From contig JANYAA010000222.1 of NCBI GenBank assembly GCA_025355255.1, forward strand, positions 1 through 7,383: 7,383 nt of DNA, given 5' to 3'. The notes beneath the pieces were generated by a model, which worked only from the letters and a program-made list of their open reading frames with translations, was not told the DNA's origin and did not search any database. Below are positions 5,376 through 7,383 of this stretch, in pieces (the first letter of the stretch is position 1; each line of letters begins with the position of its first letter). The translations under genes and the position numbers were made by a program. This stretch comes from Chloroflexota bacterium (GTDB lineage Bacteria > Chloroflexota > Limnocylindria > Limnocylindrales > CSP1-4).

Positions 5376-5450
5376 GTGGCAGATACGCCGGCGGATCGGC
5401 GCGGACCAGCGATAGCGGTGCACAGGGGCGCGGCGCGGCGCCCATGCTGA
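5376..5450 (+). CDS. Candidate 24-codon leader ORF overlapping the R-M start
   Basis: GTG 5376 is preceded by GGGAGGG at 5366-5372 and opens a 24-codon frame (VADTPADRRGPAIAVHRGAA, then four more residues) that stops at 5448-5450, overlapping the first codons of the restriction-modification gene (ATG 5444). The large gene itself has no good Shine-Dalgarno sequence, so translation of this short frame could deliver ribosomes to its start. There is no similarity to known controller proteins, and it may be chance. Confidence 0.2.
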   Translation: MADTPADRRGPAIAVHRGAARRPC

Positions 5451-7383
5451 CGCCTGCCGCGTTCGCCAAGAAGTGGCAGGGCACCACCACAACGGAGAAG
5501 GCCGCCTCACAGGAGCACTTCATCGACCTGTGCCGCATGGTGGGGGAGCCCACCCCGCACGCGGCCGATCCTACAGGCCAGGCCTACGCCTTTGAGCGCT
5601 TCGTCACCAAGGCCGGCGGGGGAGACGGTTTTGCCGATGTGTGGAAGCGCGGGTTCTTCGCCTGGGAGTACAAGGGCAAGCGCAAGGACCTCAAGGCCGC
5701 CTACGTCCAGCTTCTGGCCTACAAGGACGATCTGGACAACCCGCCACTGCTGATCGTGAGCGATCTCGAGCGCATCGAGATCCGCACCAACTTCACGGGC
5801 ATGAGCCCGGAGGTGACGACGATCACGCTGGACGACCTTGCGGCCGACGACCCGTCCAACGCGCTCCAGAAGTTGCGCGACGTGTTCGCGGACCCGGAGG
5901 CGTTCCGGCCGCATCTGGCGCCCGAGCAGATCACGGAGCAGGCGGCCCGTCACTTTGCCGAGATCGCCCAGAACCTCCGGGCGCGTGGCCACGACGCCGA
6001 GAAGGTTGCCCACTTCCTGGACCGGATCCTGTTCTGCCTCTTCGCCGAGGATGCCCAACTGCTGCCCAAGGACCTGTTCGTCCGTTTGGCAGCGGCATCG
6101 AAGGGTCGGCCAGACGTGTTCTCGTCCGCGCTGGCGGACCTGTTCAGCAAGATGGCCAAGGACGGCGGCCTCTTCGGCACGGAGGAGATCGCCTGGTTCA
6201 ACGGCGGTCTCTTTGACACGGGCGACGTCATCCCGCTCACCAGCACCGAGATCGCCACGCTGCTGGAGGTAAGCAAGCTCAACTGGGCCAAGATTGAGCC
6301 CGCCATCTTCGGCACCCTCTTTGAGCGCGGTCTGGACCCGGCGCAGCGCGCGCAGCTGGGCGCCCACTACACGGACCGCGACGCCATCTGGAAGCTTGTG
6401 GAGCCGGTGATCCTGCGCCCGCTGCGGCGCGAGTACGTCGCCATGCAGTCGCGCGTGACCCAGCTGCTGCTCTCCGGGCGGAAGCTCACCAAGTCCACGC
6501 CGCCCGACCAGGATCCAAACGCCGTCTTCGAGGGCTTCCTCACTCGACTGCGCGGTGTGCGCGTGCTGGACCCCGCCTGCGGCAGCGGCAACTTCCTCAT
6601 CGTGAGCCTGTGGGCGCTCAAGGACCTGGAGTTCGAGGCCATCAACTGGGGCTCGCTGGTGCTGCGCCGGCCGATGCAGACGCCGCAGATTGGCCCCGAG
6701 GCGGTCCTGGGCATCGAGATCAACGCCTACGCCGCGGAGCTTGCGCGCGTGACCATCTGGATTGGCGAGATCCAGTGGATGATCCGCCACGGCCTCGGCT
6801 ACGCCCGCGACCCCATCCTCAAGCCGCTCAACCACATCGAGACCCGCGACGCGCTGCTGGACCTGTCCGATCCGGCGAACCCGCGCGAGGCCGAGTGGCC
6901 GCCGGCCGAGTTCATCGTCGGCAACCCGCCGTTCCTCGGAGGAAAGTGGATTCGCCGCGGACTCGGCAGCAACTACGTCGACACCCTGTTCGACACCTTC
7001 GACGAGCGCGTGCCAAAGAACGCCGACTTCGTCACTTACTGGCACGAAAAGGCCAGAGCGCAGGTCGCGGCTGGACCAACTCGGCGGGCCGGCCTCTTGG
7101 CCACCCAAGGAATCAGGCATGCGGCGAGTCGACGTGTGCTTCAACGTATCAAGGAAACCGGAGACATCTTCTTCGCCCGATCCGATGATCCGTGGGTTCT
7201 GTTAGGCGCGATGGTCCATATCAGCTTCGTCGGCCAGGACAACGGTTTCGAACTCGATCGCGAACTCGATGGACGAAGCGTCGAGAGCATCAACGCCAAT
7301 CTGACGAGCGGACTTGACCTCACCACGGTGGTCCCTATCCCTGCGAACAGCGGAATCTGCTTCATGGGCGACACAAAGGGCGG
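5444..7383 (+). CDS. Type IIL (MmeI-like) restriction-modification enzyme, 3'-truncated by window end
   Basis: The frame is open from ATG 5444 to the last base (646 residues seen; family members are usually about 900-1000). It is a single-chain endonuclease plus N6-adenine methyltransferase. The N-terminal PD-(D/E)xK nuclease is seen as D65-x9-E75-x-K77 (FADVW...AWEYKGK), the same spacing I recall for MmeI. A helical connector spans ~155-300. The methyltransferase domain carries GAHYT (306-310), SAM motif I LDPACGSGNF (375-384), motif II GIEIN (423-427) and catalytic motif IV NPPF (494-497). The stretch FLGGKWIRR...DFVTYWHEKA is typical of the MmeI group. The target-recognition domain is beyond the window. 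One protein should both methylate one DNA strand and cut, with specificity set by the C-terminus. No good Shine-Dalgarno precedes ATG 5444, and no better in-frame start is seen. Third-position G+C drops sharply after about residue 500-535. Confidence 0.93.
   Translation, partial: MLTPAAFAKKWQGTTTTEKAASQEHFIDLCRMVGEPTPHAADPTGQAYAFERFVTKAGGGDGFADVWKRGFFAWEYKGKRKDLKAAYVQLLAYKDDLDNPPLLIVSDLERIEIRTNFTGMSPEVTTITLDDLAADDPSNALQKLRDVFADPEAFRPHLAPEQITEQAARHFAEIAQNLRARGHDAEKVAHFLDRILFCLFAEDAQLLPKDLFVRLAAASKGRPDVFSSALADLFSKMAKDGGLFGTEEIAWFNGGLFDTGDVIPLTSTEIATLLEVSKLNWAKIEPAIFGTLFERGLDPAQRAQLGAHYTDRDAIWKLVEPVILRPLRREYVAMQSRVTQLLLSGRKLTKSTPPDQDPNAVFEGFLTRLRGVRVLDPACGSGNFLIVSLWALKDLEFEAINWGSLVLRRPMQTPQIGPEAVLGIEINAYAAELARVTIWIGEIQWMIRHGLGYARDPILKPLNHIETRDALLDLSDPANPREAEWPPAEFIVGNPPFLGGKWIRRGLGSNYVDTLFDTFDERVPKNADFVTYWHEKARAQVAAGPTRRAGLLATQGIRHAASRRVLQRIKETGDIFFARSDDPWVLLGAMVHISFVGQDNGFELDRELDGRSVESINANLTSGLDLTTVVPIPANSGICFMGDTKG

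Noticed and set aside
5507..7144. Very long (-) strand open frame of 545 codons antisense to the restriction-modification gene
   Set aside because: Its product is low-complexity and rich in Arg, Gly, Glu and Leu with no motifs, while the (+) frame carries nuclease and methyltransferase motifs. Long antisense frames are expected where third positions are almost all G or C.

Overview
This is a high-GC (roughly two-thirds G+C by eye), gene-dense bacterial window with a strong G/C preference at third codon positions. The LigD-type ligase-polymerase, the small PIN-domain toxin-antitoxin operons and the MmeI-like restriction enzyme together fit a soil or sediment bacterium of the Chloroflexota or Actinomycetota type. 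That placement is only an inference from composition and gene content. No rRNA, tRNA, transposase, integrase catalytic domain or CRISPR array is visible.

Layout. Bases 1-1215 (+) carry the 3' part of a DNA ligase D gene: the tail of the ligase OB-fold followed by a complete-looking polymerase (archaeo-eukaryotic primase) domain, i.e. LIG-POL order. Bases 1246-2284 (+) are a toxin-antitoxin operon: a ribbon-helix-helix antitoxin, then a PIN-domain protein with an unusual C-terminal extension made of two copies of a ~45-residue module. Two convergent pairs and a divergent start follow: a (-) strand protein with a papain/C39-like Cys-His-Asp pattern (2293-3171), a (+) strand dihydrofolate-reductase/RibD-like protein (3197-3799), and a (-) strand protein with two membrane segments and a long helical tail (3796-4488). 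Bases 4661-5310 (+) hold a second toxin-antitoxin operon, FitAB-like, preceded by two direct copies of TGATAGCA. From 5444 to the window end (+) runs a large gene for an MmeI-type (type IIL) single-chain restriction-modification enzyme; its C-terminal target-recognition part lies outside the window.

How the genes fit together. LigD (DNA end joining), two toxin-antitoxin modules and a restriction-modification enzyme are all genome-maintenance or defence functions, so the window resembles accessory or defence-island DNA. The most distinctive signals are: (i) the PIN toxin fused to a duplicated module; (ii) an abrupt fall in third-position G+C inside the restriction-modification gene near 6940-7046, as if its 3' specificity-encoding portion had been exchanged; (iii) the FitAB-like half-sites before the second operon; and (iv) the uncharacterised cysteine-peptidase-like protein. 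All counts were made by hand, and no database was searched.
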